A stretch of 12,126 nucleotides of DNA, taken from an uncultured Asticcacaulis sp. Its GTDB lineage: Bacteria > Pseudomonadota > Alphaproteobacteria > Caulobacterales > Caulobacteraceae. A program made the translations under genes and the position numbers. The notes beneath the pieces are model-generated. The model was not told where the DNA came from, did no database searches, and saw nothing but the letters and a program-made list of their open reading frames with translations. The number at the start of each line of letters is the position of its first letter. Positions within the stretch are counted from its first letter, which is position 1. This document shows positions 1 through 7,512 of the stretch, piece by piece. The stretch covers positions 1 through 12,126 of the forward strand of contig CAMLPZ010000114.1 in NCBI GenBank assembly GCA_946482045.1, read 5' to 3'.

Positions 1-37
1 AGAGAATCAATGTTCGCACATTAAATCAATAGGATGA

Positions 38-215
38 TTAGGTTTTTACCCTAGAACGTTCAAAGCACTTAAAAAATATTTAGGATCACCTGGCTTTGGC
101 AATGAATGGCATCATATCGTTGAACAAAAATAAAATTAAGCAATTTGGACGAGAAGCGATCCAAAGCACCGATAATGTTGCTGCAGTTTCGATGCTAAGG
201 CATTACAAGATTTGA
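38..215 (+). pseudogene. Remnant of a polymorphic-toxin C-terminal (WHHIVEQ) domain
   Basis: Reading from base 38 gives GFYPRTFKALKKYLG, then SPGFGNEWHHIVEQ, then a stop at 131-133. Removing one A from the A5 run at 126-130 restores a continuous frame, NKIKQFGREAIQSTDN followed by VAAVSMLRHYKI, which ends at TGA 213-215. The order WHHIVEQ, then F-G-x-E/A-AI, then T(D/N)N, then H-x-KI is typical of the C-terminal nuclease-like tips of Rhs and contact-dependent toxins. In those proteins the tip normally runs on for a short Ser/Tyr-rich tail. Here the frame ends at the inverted repeat at 211, as if cut by the adjacent insertion sequence. Upstream the same frame meets TGA at 35-37, so no intact N-terminal part is visible. 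The stretch is clearly more AT-rich than the rest of the window, which suggests foreign origin. The toxin reading is recognition from memory of the motif; the frameshift and truncation are seen directly. Confidence 0.55.
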
Positions 216-249
216 CTGGGATGAGTTGTCAGGCTTTCTCCCAGTCAAA
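211..249. repeat. Perfect 11-bp inverted repeat at toxin/transposase junction
   Basis: TTTGACTGGGA (211-221) and TCCCAGTCAAA (239-249) are perfect reverse complements separated by 17 bases. The pair lies exactly between the end of the toxin-like frame and the conserved part of the transposase remnant. It could be a sub-terminal inverted repeat of an IS1111-type element, a stem-loop target, or a simple transcription terminator for the transposase. A U-run is absent, which argues against a classic intrinsic terminator. Confidence 0.6.
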
Positions 250-270
250 ACGCTCACCCGACTGGAATCG

Positions 271-1005
271 TCACGGAGCCAGGCCCGCATAGGCGCCGGC
301 ATCGCAGCCGTGCGCAAACCGTTTCGGATCTTCGATGCTGCAGACATAGGTCAGGGCAGTGATCGGCCCGACACCAGGGACCGTCATCAGACGCTCACAC
401 ACAGCATCGGATTGGGCGCGTTTTTTGATGGTCAGAGAGATTGCCTCGATCTGGGCTTCGAGCGCCGCCAGGCTGGCGATCAGCGGCGCGAAGATATCCC
501 GCAGTTCAGGCTTTTGCCGGAACACAGCTTCGAGACGTTTGTTGCGCATGCCGGGCGTTGTCGAGCTACCCAGGCGCAAACCAAACAGCCTCAGCAAACC
601 ACGCATCTGATTGATCATGGTATTGTGCGCCCGAACCATTTGCTCGCGCATCCTGAGTCGCGCCCTATCGAGATGCGTCTGGCTGTCCTTCATGTGCACG
701 GCCTTGAACCAGCCGGTCCGTGCCATCTGCGCCAGTCCCTCAGCGTCGTGGACATCGCTCTTGTTGACCTGGACCGATAGGACGCCTTTGGCATGGCGGG
801 CGCAGATACACACGACGGGAAAACCACGCTCAGCCAGGCCATGATATAGAAACGATGACAGGGTGCCGGTCTCTAGGACGACGCGGGTGAGGCCTGGACA
901 CCGCGCGTTCAACTGCGTCGCGATCAGATCAGGATCGGTAGCGCATACACCCCGCCAAGCCACCTTGCCGTCGATAACGACGTCAAACTCAGCCGTTTCT
1001 GGCAT
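271..1005 (-). pseudogene. IS110-family DEDD transposase, truncated at both ends
   Basis: The 244-residue product belongs to the IS110 recombinases, which use a RuvC-like DEDD domain and a C-terminal Transposase_20 domain. Visible landmarks are VVLETG (residues 42-47, catalytic Glu), NKSDVHDAEGLA (81-92, catalytic Asp pair) and LMTVPGVGPITALTY (206-220), followed by AGAYAGLAP at the C-terminus. The usual N-terminal G(I/L)DVS motif with the first catalytic Asp is missing: the protein starts MPETAEFDVVIDGKVAWRG, and an in-frame TAA lies three codons upstream. The C-terminus ends at TGA 271-273, yet beyond it the same frame reads RFQSGE, the expected continuation in this family. The stop is therefore a mutation inside a conserved motif, with the last ~90 residues also gone. 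Family members are usually ~320-400 residues. It is almost certainly inactive. Confidence 0.88.
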
Positions 1006-1071
1006 TCGCGATTACTTTGCAGGAGAAAATTAGCCAACACGATCAATGATATACGCATTGTTCGCGGCCGA

Positions 1072-1905
1072 CTAAAGCGTCGACCGCAACGCGGCCGCGG
1101 CGCCTCGGAAGGAACCGCTGTAACGTTCCTTCCGGGCAGAATTGCCGCTCAACAGCGCGCCGACATATTTCACCGCATTGACTGCCATCAGCGCCAGGGC
1201 GGGCGAAGGCAGGCCGTACTTTCGCGCGATATAGACCTTCGACCATGACTGGTGATAACGGCAGAGCGCGATCAGGCCGGGGCTCAGCGCCGACGACCCG
1301 CCGCGCAGATGCCGGACCCGCGCCCCTGCGACATAGACCATGGCGCGCCTGCGGTCGGTCAGGCGGCGGCACAGGTCGTCGTCCTCATAATAGAGAAAGA
1401 TATTCTCGTCGAAGCCGCCCAAGTCAAGGAACAGATCGCGCCGCATCAGCAGGCACGATCCCTGGACCATCCGGGTGCAGACATCGCCCGCGGGGCTTTC
1501 GCACGCCTTCGGGCCTGGATTAAGGAAGCCACCGGTCTTGAAATGTTCGCGGCCGTCGGGCTCAATGATGCGCGGCGCGTATAGACCGGCTTCGGGATAG
1601 GCTTGGGCGGCCGCCATCAAGGCGGCTATGGCTTCGGATGATACCGTGGCGTCCGGGTTGCAGATCAGCACATAGTCCGTCGTTGCCGCCCGCACGCCGA
1701 TATTATTGGCGCGGCCGTAGCCTTCATTACGGCCATTGCGGACAATGCGTGCGCCGGCGGCGGTCGCGACTATGGCGCTATCGTCTGTCGAGCCGTTGTC
1801 GACGACAATGGCGCGGACACCGGCGCTTGTCAGGGCGGCCAGGCAACCCGGCAGGACGGCAGCACTGTTATAGGTCACGACAATGGCGGTCAGATTATCG
1901 CTCAT
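1072..1905 (-). CDS. GT2-family glycosyltransferase (rhamnosyltransferase-like)
   Basis: This 277-residue protein is a GT-A fold family 2 glycosyltransferase of the COG1216 type. Such enzymes transfer a nucleotide-activated sugar onto a lipid-linked or surface glycan at the cytoplasmic face of the membrane. Motifs are in the expected order: VVTYN (9-13), VVDNGSTD (34-41), NEGYGRANNIG (60-70), the metal-binding-site equivalent NPDA (83-86), and GGFDENIFLYYEDDDLC (163-179) with the catalytic acidic cluster. There is no clear signal peptide or membrane helix. The start at 1905 is chosen because it precedes the first conserved strand (NLTAIVVTYN), has a GGGGA-type ribosome site, and overlaps the stop of the upstream gene as ATGA, which suggests translational coupling. 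A longer reading from 2151 lies inside the neighbour and has no family similarity. The sugar and acceptor cannot be told. Confidence 0.92.
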   Translation of the reverse strand: MSDNLTAIVVTYNSAAVLPGCLAALTSAGVRAIVVDNGSTDDSAIVATAAGARIVRNGRNEGYGRANNIGVRAATTDYVLICNPDATVSSEAIAALMAAAQAYPEAGLYAPRIIEPDGREHFKTGGFLNPGPKACESPAGDVCTRMVQGSCLLMRRDLFLDLGGFDENIFLYYEDDDLCRRLTDRRRAMVYVAGARVRHLRGGSSALSPGLIALCRYHQSWSKVYIARKYGLPSPALALMAVNAVKYVGALLSGNSARKERYSGSFRGAAAALRSTL

Positions 1906-2855
1906 ACCCGTTCCCCGGGGGCGAAATGCGCGGGCAGGGCGGCGACCTGGTATATTTCCGAGCCATAGGCCATCAGGTCGATAAAGCAGTGGCCGCCGGT
2001 TGCGCGATCGCAGACATAGAGCCCGCAGCGCGAAACCTGTGAGGCCATCTCCGGATCGGGCAGCAGCCGTTCCTTGCGGCGGGCCCCACCGAGCCGGCTC
2101 TTGCCACGCTGAGCGCTGATGCCGACGATGAAGTGATTGGGCGTAATGCACAGGCCGCGCGCATAGCCCAGCACTGACAGAACTTTCTCAAAGCCTTCGT
2201 CGCCGATGCGGTAGAGTGTACCCGTCGGCGATTCTAGGACATAGAGGCTGTCGCCGTCCGAGGTGACGCTGTGCGGGTCGCTCAGGCCGTCGAAGTAGGG
2301 GCTGCCGTCGTTGAGGCTCATGAGCGCGCCGTTGCGCAGGCCATAGCGGCGGCGCGCGCCAAACATCGAAAAGACGATGTCGCCGCGATGGTGGCAGATG
2401 TCGTTGATATGGTGGGCATCCTGTCCGGCGGCCGGAAAGGGCTGAAGCATCTCGTAACGGCTGAGGTCAGGCCACAACCGCAGGACACCGTCCGTGCCGG
2501 TCGACACGGCATAGAGGGCATAGCCGGCGTCGATCAGGCCGTGCGTATCCGATAAGCCCGCCGGGTAGACGATCCGGCGGGTGCGAAAGCGAGAGTCGAT
2601 GCGGGCGATGGCGCTGCGGCGGTTCGACTGGATGGCGACGGTCACCTGCCCGGTCCCGACAACGAAGCCGGTAGCGCCTGTTACCCGGCCGTCAAAGGTG
2701 ATGGGCGTTACGGTTCCGTCCGCCGCGACGACCAGCATGTGAGGCTGGCCTGGCAGGGTGTTGCACAACGAAATCAGGCAGGCCTGCTCCAGTCGTGGCG
2801 ATGGGTGGCGCTGGGGGTGTCTGGCGGTCCGGAACCCGCCAATGAATTCGAACAT
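1902..2855 (-). CDS. DUF4915-like beta-propeller-type protein
   Basis: This 317-residue protein resembles the DUF4915/TIGR03032 type: short beta-rich repeats with conserved polar turns. Landmarks are LISLCN (27-32), DTHGL (103-107), STGTDGV (118-124), QDAHHIND (145-152), LSDPHSV (191-197), SPTGTLYRI (209-217) and VGISAQRGKS (244-253). The family has no established enzymatic role but is often encoded beside glycosyltransferases and capsule or sulfation genes. The start at 2855 is chosen for its strong ribosome site (AGAGGAG, five bases before ATG); the longer frame to 2996 runs into the intergenic region without a ribosome site. It is the first gene of a two-gene unit with the GT2 gene, overlapping it by four bases. 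No signal peptide is visible. The family assignment is from remembered motif pattern and is moderately sure; the function is unknown. Confidence 0.75.
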   Translation of the reverse strand: MFEFIGGFRTARHPQRHPSPRLEQACLISLCNTLPGQPHMLVVAADGTVTPITFDGRVTGATGFVVGTGQVTVAIQSNRRSAIARIDSRFRTRRIVYPAGLSDTHGLIDAGYALYAVSTGTDGVLRLWPDLSRYEMLQPFPAAGQDAHHINDICHHRGDIVFSMFGARRRYGLRNGALMSLNDGSPYFDGLSDPHSVTSDGDSLYVLESPTGTLYRIGDEGFEKVLSVLGYARGLCITPNHFIVGISAQRGKSRLGGARRKERLLPDPEMASQVSRCGLYVCDRATGGHCFIDLMAYGSEIYQVAALPAHFAPGERV

Positions 2856-2910
2856 GTACGCTCCTCTCGGTCTTTGGTTGAGACCCTCGGCCGCGCGGAT
2901 GGCTTTCGTA

Positions 2911-3011
2911 TTTCGTACGTGTCGTACCGGCTGAAATGTTGTGTCGGCGTCGCAGGCTTTGCGGCGGCGGTGCGCCGGATGCATCAGGATTGACACACGT
3001 TCCGTACGAAA
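2911..3011. promoter_or_regulatory. Divergent control region with mirrored CGTACGAAA elements
   Basis: The gap between the divergent genes at 2855 and 3095 contains TTTCGTACG (2911-2919) and its exact reverse complement CGTACGAAA (3003-3011). The left copy is also part of a short palindrome, GTACG-TGT-CGTAC (2915-2927). A TTGACA (2990-2995) and a TTGACG (3013-3018) could serve as -35 elements toward the acyl-CoA synthetase gene, but no good -10 follows at standard spacing. The paired elements look like an operator for a dimeric regulator acting on one or both genes; the regulator is not encoded nearby. Confidence 0.4.
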
Positions 3012-3094
3012 CTTGACGCGAACGGAAATTTCGGCTTTCCTGCCGTTAACAAAAAGCGTCGCTCATGAGCGCTTTCAAAACACAGGGAAACGCC

Positions 3095-4732
3095 ATGCAC
3101 GGCCTGATGATGGATGCGCCGCTGCTTATTTCCGGAGTGCTGGAATATGCGGCCAAATATCACCCCGACACGGAAATCGTGTCGCGCAACGAGGATTCGA
3201 GTCTCAACCGCTATGGCTATGCGGAAGCGGCGCGTCGGACGCGCAAGCTGGCCAATGCCTTGTCGCGGCTGGACGTGACGGCGGGCGACCGGATATCGAC
3301 CCTGGCGTGGAACAATCACCGCCATTTCGAAATGTATTTCGGCGTGCCGGGCATCGGCCTTGTCCTGCACACGGTCAATCCGCGTCTGTTTCCCGAACAA
3401 CTCGTCTTCATCCTGAACGATGCGAAAGCGCGCTACCTGTTCGCCGATGCCTGTTTCGCGCCGCTGGTCAAAGGCCTGCGGCCGCACCTGCCGCAATTGC
3501 GCGGCATTGTCTTCATGTGCGACCGCGCCCATATGCCCGAAGGTTTCCCGGACGCGCTGTGTTACGAAGATCTGGTTGCGGCTGAGAGCGATCACTATGA
3601 CTGGCCGCAGTTCGACGAGCGCATGGCGTCGGGCATGTGCTACACGTCGGGGACGACAGGTAATCCCAAGGGCGTCCTTTATTCGCATCGCTCGACCGTG
3701 CTGCACGCCATGGGCGTCAATCAGCCGGGCCTGTTCGGGATCGCGCCCGGTGAGTGCGTCCTGCCCGTTGTGCCGATGTTCCACGTCAATGCCTGGTGCG
3801 TGCCCTATGCCGCGGCCCAGGTTGGCGCCAAGCTGGTCCTGCCGGGGCCAAGGCTCGATGGGCCGGGCCTGCTGGAAGTCATCCATGGCGAAAAGGTCAG
3901 TATCGGCGCCGGCGTGCCGACCATCTGGCTGAACCTTTTGAACCACGCCGACCAGGCCGGGCAGTCGATCGCGCCGATGAGCCGTGTGGTCGTCGGCGGC
4001 GCGGCGTGTCCGCAGACCCTGATCGAGCGGTTCGCGGCGCATAAAGCCCTGACAGTCCACGCCTGGGGGATGACCGAGACCTCGCCGCTGGGGTCGATCA
4101 GCGTCCTGTCGGATCATCACGGCGCCTTGCCTCAGGCCGAGCGGATGAAGCTGCAGCTCAAGCAGGGCCGCGCGCCGTTCGGGATCGAGATGCGGATCAG
4201 CGGGCCTGACGGCAAGCCTTTGCCGTGGGATGGCGTGTCACGCGGCGAGCTTGAGGTGCGTGGGCCGTGGATCGCGTCGGGCTATTACAACAATAATGAC
4301 CGCAGCCAGTTCACAGCCGATGGCTGGTTCCGCACAGGCGACATTTCGACCATCGATGCCGAAGGCTTCATGAACATCGTCGACCGGTCGAAGGACGTCA
4401 TCAAATCTGGCGGCGAGTGGATCAGCTCGATCGAGCTGGAAAACGTCGCGATGAGCCATCCGGCGGTGCTGGAGGCGGCGGTAATCGCGCGCGCTGACAG
4501 CCGGTGGAGTGAGCGTCCACGTTATCTGATCGTGCTGCGTGAGGGCAAGACCCTGACGGGGCCGGAACTGAAGGCGTTTATCGCGCCGCACGTCGCCAGC
4601 TGGTGGATTCCCGAGGATATGATCATTGTGAAAGAGCTGCCCCACACGGGGACGGGCAAGGTGATGAAGGCGGCCTTGCGTGAACAGTACGGAGCGGAAG
4701 TGCATCCGGACGCGGTAAAACTGACTCTGTAG
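3095..4732 (+). CDS. Fatty-acyl-CoA synthetase (AMP-binding superfamily)
   Basis: The enzyme activates a carboxylic acid, probably a medium- or long-chain fatty acid, to acyl-AMP and then acyl-CoA in the cytoplasm. The 545-residue protein carries the full adenylating-enzyme motif set: [18 protein letters not shown] (183-200, P-loop), GMTETSP (325-331), GWFRTGD (410-416), [15 protein letters not shown] (430-444, hinge) and [10 protein letters not shown] (516-525), with the catalytic Lys at 522. NPRLFPEQ near residue 95 and GGEWISS in the hinge fit the subgroup annotated as long-chain-fatty-acid-CoA ligase in proteobacteria. The start at 3095 is preferred because AGGGA lies upstream and the family typically begins with M-x-GLM; an in-frame ATG at 3065 lacks a ribosome site. 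It stands alone and divergent from the GT2/DUF4915 unit and convergent with the chemoreceptor gene. Exact chain length preference cannot be told. Confidence 0.93.
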   Translation: MHGLMMDAPLLISGVLEYAAKYHPDTEIVSRNEDSSLNRYGYAEAARRTRKLANALSRLDVTAGDRISTLAWNNHRHFEMYFGVPGIGLVLHTVNPRLFPEQLVFILNDAKARYLFADACFAPLVKGLRPHLPQLRGIVFMCDRAHMPEGFPDALCYEDLVAAESDHYDWPQFDERMASGMCYTSGTTGNPKGVLYSHRSTVLHAMGVNQPGLFGIAPGECVLPVVPMFHVNAWCVPYAAAQVGAKLVLPGPRLDGPGLLEVIHGEKVSIGAGVPTIWLNLLNHADQAGQSIAPMSRVVVGGAACPQTLIERFAAHKALTVHAWGMTETSPLGSISVLSDHHGALPQAERMKLQLKQGRAPFGIEMRISGPDGKPLPWDGVSRGELEVRGPWIASGYYNNNDRSQFTADGWFRTGDISTIDAEGFMNIVDRSKDVIKSGGEWISSIELENVAMSHPAVLEAAVIARADSRWSERPRYLIVLREGKTLTGPELKAFIAPHVASWWIPEDMIIVKELPHTGTGKVMKAALREQYGAEVHPDAVKLTL

Positions 4733-4745
4733 CACTGCGGTGCGT

Positions 4746-4842
4746 GGGGCCGCAGGCTTGCCCTCCGCATGGCCCCGGGCGTTCGTCGCGGAAATCAGTA
4801 CACTTAGTACGGATTTCATCCGATTTGCTAAAAGAGCAAATC
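4746..4842. terminator. Hairpins between convergent genes
   Basis: The 145-bp gap between the converging genes holds a perfect stem GATTTGCT-AAAAG-AGCAAATC (4822-4842) and a GC-rich pair GGGGCC/GGCCCC (4746-4751 and 4771-4776). Neither is followed by a strong U-run in either direction. Position between converging stops is the main reason for calling termination. Confidence 0.45.
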
Positions 4843-4877
4843 TGCGCTCCTCACCCCCATAAGCTCTCCAGCGTCCG

Positions 4878-6350
4878 TTACGCGCTCAGTTTATCCATTT
4901 CTCGCTTCACCGCTTCCGACGCCTCGGCCACCTGTGAGAAGGTGTGGCTGATATTGTCGAGGCTTTCATTGATTTCGCCGACCGCGACGACCGCTGCCTG
5001 CATGTTGCCGGTGATTTCATGCGTCGCCGCCGTCTGCTGTTCCAGCGTCGCGGCGACCGAGCTGACATTCTCCAGCACCGAGTCCATCGAAGTCGAGATC
5101 AGCGACAGAGCGCCGACCACCTCTTCGGTGACCGACTGCATCGAACTGATTTCGCCAGCAATCGTCTTGGTCGAATTGGCCGCCTGGTTGGCCAGGTTTT
5201 TCACTTCCGATGCCACGACGGCGAAGCCCCGTCCCGCTTCGCCGGCCCGCGCCGATTCGATCGTGGCATTGAGCGCGAGAAGATTTATCTGGCCGGCAAT
5301 GTCCTGGATCAGTGTCACGATGTTCGTCATGGCCGCCGCGGATTTATTGAGCGATTCCGCCGACGTGTTGGCGGTTTCGGTATGCTTGAAGACGCCGGCG
5401 ACGCTTTCGCGCGCACTGCCCATGCTGTCGGAAATGCCCCGCACGCTTTGCGCCAGCTCTTCGGCAGCGGCGGCGACGCTATTGATGATGGCACCGGTTT
5501 CGGTCGATGCCGTCGATGCCACTGACGCCTTTTCATGGGCATCGGTGATGCGGTGGACGACAGATCCCAGTTCGGCATTCAGCTCTACACTGCGCTGCCG
5601 CTTGCGCACGGTGTCGGTAATATCGGTCGCGAACTTGACGATCTTTACGACGGCACCGGTATCGTCAAAAATTGGATTGTAAGTGGCCTGGATGTAGATT
5701 TCGCGTCCGCCCTTGCCGAGCCGGCGGTACTCGCCCGCCTGGAACTCACCACGCCTCAGGGCGTCCCAAAAGCGCGTATAATCGACGGACTCGGTCTGTT
5801 CCTTTTCGCAAAACTGACTGTGGTGACGTCCGGCGATTTCCGGCAAGGTATAGCCGACGGCATTCAGGAAGTTGTCGTTTGCGGTTAGCACAATACCGTC
5901 GGGCGAAAACTCGATCACCGCCTGGGCGCGGGAAATGGCATTGACCTTGCCGGCGAAGTCGATATCGCGCCGCTTGGTGTCGGTGATGTCCGAGGCGAAC
6001 TTGATGACCTTGACCACCTTGCCCGACGCATCGCGAATAGGATTGTAGGTCGCCTGCAGCCAAATAACGCGGCCGTCCTTGCCGAAACGCTTGAAGGTGT
6101 TCGACGCGAACTCGCCGCGCGCCAATGCTGCCCAGAAATCCCGATAGGCCGAGCTTTCGACGTATTCGGGGGCGCAGAACAGGCTGTGATGCCTGCCCTG
6201 AATATCTTTGAGACTATAGCCAACCGTATTGAGAAAGTTGTCGTTGGCGGTAAGAATATTGCCGGCAGGCGTAAACTCGATAACGGCTTGAGACGCATTC
6301 AACGCAGCGATAATCGCTTTGTCGTCCGTGCTGACTGCCTTGAAAAACAT
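4878..6350 (-). CDS. Soluble chemoreceptor: PAS-PAS-MCP signalling domain
   Basis: This 490-residue methyl-accepting chemotaxis protein senses an internal cue with two PAS domains and controls CheA through its cytoplasmic coiled coil. PAS1 spans about 13-125 and PAS2 about 138-248. Both contain [12 protein letters not shown], then GRHHS-x-FC, then FKRFGK/YRRLGK with GR, then QATYNPI and ending KFA-x-DITDT. The MCP signalling region covers 260-490, with the hairpin tip at [17 protein letters not shown] (367-383). There is no transmembrane segment, so it is cytoplasmic, in the style of BdlA and other tandem-PAS receptors. No CheR-docking pentapeptide is visible at the C-terminus. The start at 6350 has a GGGAG ribosome site seven bases upstream. 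A CtrA-type box lies 54 bases upstream. Ligand or cofactor (heme, FAD or none) cannot be read from sequence. Confidence 0.95.
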   Translation of the reverse strand: MFFKAVSTDDKAIIAALNASQAVIEFTPAGNILTANDNFLNTVGYSLKDIQGRHHSLFCAPEYVESSAYRDFWAALARGEFASNTFKRFGKDGRVIWLQATYNPIRDASGKVVKVIKFASDITDTKRRDIDFAGKVNAISRAQAVIEFSPDGIVLTANDNFLNAVGYTLPEIAGRHHSQFCEKEQTESVDYTRFWDALRRGEFQAGEYRRLGKGGREIYIQATYNPIFDDTGAVVKIVKFATDITDTVRKRQRSVELNAELGSVVHRITDAHEKASVASTASTETGAIINSVAAAAEELAQSVRGISDSMGSARESVAGVFKHTETANTSAESLNKSAAAMTNIVTLIQDIAGQINLLALNATIESARAGEAGRGFAVVASEVKNLANQAANSTKTIAGEISSMQSVTEEVVGALSLISTSMDSVLENVSSVAATLEQQTAATHEITGNMQAAVVAVGEINESLDNISHTFSQVAEASEAVKREMDKLSA

Positions 6351-6403
6351 AATCTACTCCCGCCTGCGCTGTACTTTTCATCACAAAGGATGATTTTTTT
6401 CAG

Positions 6404-6418
6404 TTAATGCAGCGTTAA
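6404..6418 (-). promoter_or_regulatory. Probable CtrA binding site upstream of chemoreceptor
   Basis: On the minus strand the sequence reads TTAACGCTGCATTAAC, a perfect match to the CtrA full site TTAA-N7-TTAAC. It lies 54 bases upstream of the chemoreceptor ATG and in the same orientation. CtrA is the cell-cycle master regulator of Caulobacter and controls motility and chemotaxis genes across alphaproteobacteria. Regulation itself is inferred. Confidence 0.6.
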
Positions 6419-6447
6419 GTGGGGTAAAAATATACTTTCGGTTGAGG

Positions 6448-7347
6448 TTAAGGCGTTTTCCGGGTTGGCGCCTGGGCATTGCAGATGTCGAGCGCGTTTG
6501 CCGGGCGGACGAAGAAGGCGCCGGAGCGGCTGGCGCGCGCCTTGACCCACGCGTCGAAAGCCGGTGAGGCCGTGTCCAGCACCTGCCACGACGGTGCGCT
6601 CGCGCCCATGTCTGACGCCATTCTTGCCGAGACGATCTTCACGCGCTCAGGGTCGCTTTTGTAAAAGCCGAGCGCCTCACTGCCACGCGGCCGGTCGGCC
6701 AGGACGTCCATGCCGGAAATGATCCGCCCGACGACGGCAAGGTTGCGATCGAGGTGGCGGGGAGCGTGACCGATAATGGTGTAAAGCTGTGTCGCATCGC
6801 CGGTATCGGGCGTATTGCCGCGCGCCACGCCGATCATGCCGTAGCAGTGGACCAGCCAGGTCGCACTGCCGTCCGTCGCCACCGGCCAAGAGGCGATATG
6901 GCCGGTCTTTGCTGCATAGGCGTCGCGCCACGGCAGCGCCCTGAACGTTTTCGGCGTGCCCGCCATCTCGTATTCGGCCGGCGGGGTTTTATTGATGCCC
7001 TTGGCTTCAGTCGTGTCTTCGTCCGGGCGGCCCCACTGGACGACATAGTTGTCCTGGACGCGGAGGATAGAGGCGCCGTCAAAATAGCCGGAGCGAACAA
7101 GTTGGCGGATATTGGTGACGTGAACAGGCGCAAAGTCGGGCGCCAGCTGATAGATCACCTCAGCGCCGTCGGCCAGCTTCATGACGACCAGGTCTTCGGC
7201 GGGCAGGCTGGCCCACGCCGAGGCCGAGGCGGCGTCGACAACTTCCTGCGGGCTGGGCGCGGGTTTGGGTGCTTCCCCGGCAGCGGTCAGAGCCAGCGCC
7301 AAAACCAGCAGACCACTTGCAATTCCTGCCTTACCATAAGCTGCCAT
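6448..7347 (-). CDS. Secreted cyclophilin-type peptidyl-prolyl isomerase
   Basis: This 299-residue protein is a cyclophilin-fold prolyl isomerase that should help proteins fold in the periplasm. It begins with a signal peptide: a positive N-terminus, the hydrophobic run SGLLVLALALTAAG (11-24), and a likely cut after AGEA (~26). The cyclophilin domain covers roughly 52-245. Visible parts are SGYFDGASILRVQDNYVVQWG, split over 86-92 and 93-106 with Arg96 and Gln104 at the usual catalytic positions. MIGVARGNTPDTGDATQLY (171-189) is the equivalent of the G-x-VAMAR...SQFF strand, and LAVVGRIISGMDVL (203-216) follows. A ~60-residue insertion separates the first two blocks, and a 55-residue tail follows the domain. 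The start at 7347 uses GGAGGG four bases upstream; the ATG at 7359 itself forms part of that ribosome site. The partner proteins are unknown. Confidence 0.88.
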   Translation of the reverse strand: MAAYGKAGIASGLLVLALALTAAGEAPKPAPSPQEVVDAASASAWASLPAEDLVVMKLADGAEVIYQLAPDFAPVHVTNIRQLVRSGYFDGASILRVQDNYVVQWGRPDEDTTEAKGINKTPPAEYEMAGTPKTFRALPWRDAYAAKTGHIASWPVATDGSATWLVHCYGMIGVARGNTPDTGDATQLYTIIGHAPRHLDRNLAVVGRIISGMDVLADRPRGSEALGFYKSDPERVKIVSARMASDMGASAPSWQVLDTASPAFDAWVKARASRSGAFFVRPANALDICNAQAPTRKTP

Positions 7348-7423
7348 ATCGCCCTCCATGAGATGTATCGCATGAGACTATCGTGCCCGCAAAAGCGCGC
7401 AAGCAAAATAGCTGTGGAAATGA

Positions 7424-7438
7424 GAACATAAAGTGAAC
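7424..7438. promoter_or_regulatory. Probable LexA (SOS) box in divergent promoter region
   Basis: GAAC-ATAAAGT-GAAC on the plus strand is GTTC-N7-GTTC on the minus strand, a perfect alphaproteobacterial LexA direct repeat. It lies 77 bases from the cyclophilin start and 75 bases from the 68-aa ORF start. On the plus side it sits immediately upstream of a candidate -35 (TTGCTG, 7443-7448). Which gene it controls is not settled by the sequence. Confidence 0.55.
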
Positions 7439-7442
7439 ATAT

Positions 7443-7471
7443 TTGCTGACAGATGGCGCGAAGCACCCTAT
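7443..7471 (+). promoter_or_regulatory. Candidate promoter for the 68-aa ORF
   Basis: TTGCTG (7443-7448) and CCCTAT (7466-7471) are separated by 17 bases and would start transcription near 7478, about 35 bases before the chosen ATG. Neither hexamer is close to consensus. The LexA box ends four bases upstream of the -35, within reach of RNA polymerase. Confidence 0.3.
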
Positions 7472-7512
7472 CGTCGGGTGTCTGTTTTCGTGTTCGGACG
7501 CGGGGTAAGGGA

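Larger units (their letters stand above)
211..1071 (-). mobile_element. Degenerate IS110-family insertion sequence (limits uncertain)
   Basis: The only recognisable cargo is the broken DEDD transposase. The right limit is placed at the inverted repeat because the toxin-like frame ends there. The left limit is placed at the end of the glycosyltransferase gene because nothing distinctive separates them. At about 0.86 kb it is shorter than most intact IS110 elements, in keeping with internal loss. No second copy of the 11-bp repeat was found near 1006-1071, and IS110 elements usually leave no target duplication, so the ends cannot be fixed from sequence alone. Confidence 0.5.

Noticed and set aside
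1043..1372. 109-codon minus-strand frame at the glycosyltransferase 3' end
   Set aside because: Overlaps the GT2 gene in another frame with no recognisable content; the GT2 product has normal length and end.
2984..4120. 378-codon minus-strand frame opposite the acyl-CoA synthetase
   Set aside because: The plus strand encodes a full set of adenylating-enzyme motifs; the antisense product is His/Gln/Arg-rich with no family features.
4744..5682. 312-codon plus-strand frame opposite the chemoreceptor
   Set aside because: Ser/Ala/Thr-rich mirror of the MCP coiled coil; no ribosome site.
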